Below are positions 13,635-14,566 of a stretch of 14,566 nt of DNA, piece by piece. Positions within the stretch are counted from its first letter, which is position 1; each line of letters opens with the position of its first letter. Location of the stretch: NCBI GenBank assembly GCA_045632605.1, contig JAZQXA010000003.1, forward strand, positions 1 through 14,566. Reading direction: 5' to 3'. The stretch is from Flemingiibacterium sp045632605. GTDB taxonomy: Bacteria; Bacillota; Clostridia; Oscillospirales; CAG-272. Below the pieces are notes generated by a model, which was given only the letters and a program-made list of their open reading frames with translations, was not told the origin of the DNA and searched no databases. A program made the position numbers and the translations under genes.

Positions 13635-14566
13635 ATGGACAAAACCAAACTCCAAAACGTAAGAAAAGAAATCCGCAAGCAGCTCGAGGCCTGCCTTAAT
13701 TTCTGGCTGAAAAACGGCATCGACAAGGTTAACGGCGGCGTTTACACCTGTCTTGACCGCGAGGGTAAAGTTTATTCCACCGATAAGAGCGTGTGGATGC
13801 AGGGACGCTGCGCGTGGACATTTGCATGGATGTGCCATCTTTACGGAAAGAAGCAGGAATGGCTCGATGCAAGCAAGAGCTGTCTTGACTTTATGGAAAA
13901 ATACTGCATCAACCGTGAAATGGGCGACAGAATGTACTTTACCGTCACCGGCGACGGTAAGCCGCTCCGTCAGAGAAGATACTATTTCTCCGAAACATTC
14001 TACTCTATGGCAAACGCTGAATATTACGGTCTTACAGGCGAAAAGGAATATCTTGACCGTGCTCTGAAGGCTTATAATATGTATTGGGATCTTTGGCACG
14101 GCGCACCTGACCCGACCGGGCTCGGAGCAAAGACAATTCCCGAAACCCGTACCGGCAGAGGCTTTGCCAATGCAATGATTTTCCTCAATATGAGCTCGAT
14201 TCTTGTCAGAGTTCATCCCGAGGGTGCAGAGCTCTATAACAAGCGCTCAAAAGAATGTGTACACGACATATTCGCATATCATGTACATCCCGAGCTTGGA
14301 TGCCTGCTCGAAAATGTCGGTCCTAACGGCGAAGCGAGAATGGAATTCACCGAAGGACGCATCGTAAACCCCGGTCACGATATCGAGGGTGCATGGTTTA
14401 TCGAGGAATATGCAAAGCGTATGGGCGACAAGGAGCTCACCGCAAAAGCTGAAGACATTTTTGAAAAAGCCTTTAACGCAGGCTGGGACAACGAGTACGG
14501 CGGACTGCTCTACTTTATCGACGCACTCGGAAATCCCCCCGAAGCTTATGAGCACGATATGAAGCT
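13635..14566 (+). CDS. N-acylglucosamine 2-epimerase (AGE) family protein, 3' end outside window
   Basis: The frame is open from the ATG at 13635 to the window edge: 310 complete codons of a family that is usually about 390-410 residues, so the last quarter is missing. AGE enzymes have an alpha/alpha barrel and swap the C2 configuration of sugars such as ManNAc/GlcNAc; other branches act on cellobiose or mannose. Seen: WMQGRCAWTFAW (54-65) with the conserved Arg58, the SETFYSMANAEYY helix (119-131), the ARTGRG-like region (TRTGRG, 171-176), and NPGHDIEGAWF (245-255) with catalytic-type His248 and Glu251. The NPGH form favours the AGE/renin-binding-protein branch over cellobiose 2-epimerase, but the substrate is unproven. 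AAGGA lies ten bases upstream. Its neighbour is the putative glycosidase, so it may process a released sugar. No signal peptide. Confidence 0.9.
   Translation, partial: MDKTKLQNVRKEIRKQLEACLNFWLKNGIDKVNGGVYTCLDREGKVYSTDKSVWMQGRCAWTFAWMCHLYGKKQEWLDASKSCLDFMEKYCINREMGDRMYFTVTGDGKPLRQRRYYFSETFYSMANAEYYGLTGEKEYLDRALKAYNMYWDLWHGAPDPTGLGAKTIPETRTGRGFANAMIFLNMSSILVRVHPEGAELYNKRSKECVHDIFAYHVHPELGCLLENVGPNGEARMEFTEGRIVNPGHDIEGAWFIEEYAKRMGDKELTAKAEDIFEKAFNAGWDNEYGGLLYFIDALGNPPEAYEHDMK

Noticed and set aside
13536..14216. Minus-strand frame of 226 codons opposite the AGE-family gene
   Set aside because: The plus-strand frame carries AGE motifs and a good promoter; the minus-strand translation shows no family features.
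1..14566. CRISPR array, tRNA, rRNA, insertion sequence or integrase
   Set aside because: I looked for evenly spaced repeats, cloverleaf-like ends, transposase motifs and terminal inverted repeats and saw none; the only repeats are short hairpins and the octamer pair at 13542-13570.

Overview
The window looks like chromosomal DNA from a spore-forming member of the Clostridia (Firmicutes), probably an uncultured gut or rumen relative of the Ruminococcaceae/Oscillospirales. This is inferred from spoIIR, an NdoA-type MazF, a GGGtGRT/NifU-like gene pair, strong AGGAGG-type ribosome sites, sigma-A promoters of TTGACA-17-TATAAT form and several TTG starts. There is no rRNA, tRNA, CRISPR array, integrase or insertion sequence. 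Most of the window is housekeeping; the least explained parts are the tepA-murD gap and the carbohydrate genes at the right end.

Left block, minus strand (1-2510): pduL (phosphate acyltransferase), then a NifU-like Fe-S scaffold homologue and a GGGtGRT-family protein 18 bases apart. The block reads from a promoter at 2481-2509 to a strong terminator at 3-35. tepA, a ClpP-like cytosolic serine peptidase, diverges from pduL on the plus strand.

Middle block, plus strand (3250-8195): the tepA-murD gap holds what appears to be the C-terminal remnant of a SLOG/DUF1273 protein on the minus strand, a good promoter and a cluster of palindromes in the murD leader. murD, a PLP-dependent methionine gamma-lyase-family protein ('aluminium resistance' type) and a cation diffusion facilitator then form a tight operon that ends in a long two-part hairpin. 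spoIIR, a forespore signalling gene, follows and meets the minus-strand genes at a bidirectional terminator.

Minus-strand block (8257-10897): an OmpR-family response regulator and its histidine kinase overlap by 14 bases behind one promoter. Upstream of them lies ndoA (mazF), with its own terminator but no antitoxin gene beside it.

Right end, plus strand (11162-14566): a 718-residue cytosolic protein that looks like an uncharacterised glycoside hydrolase, followed by an N-acylglucosamine 2-epimerase (AGE) family protein cut off by the window edge. Each has its own strong promoter, and the second promoter carries an exact eight-base repeat 21 bases apart. Together they suggest a small intracellular sugar-processing locus that continues to the right.
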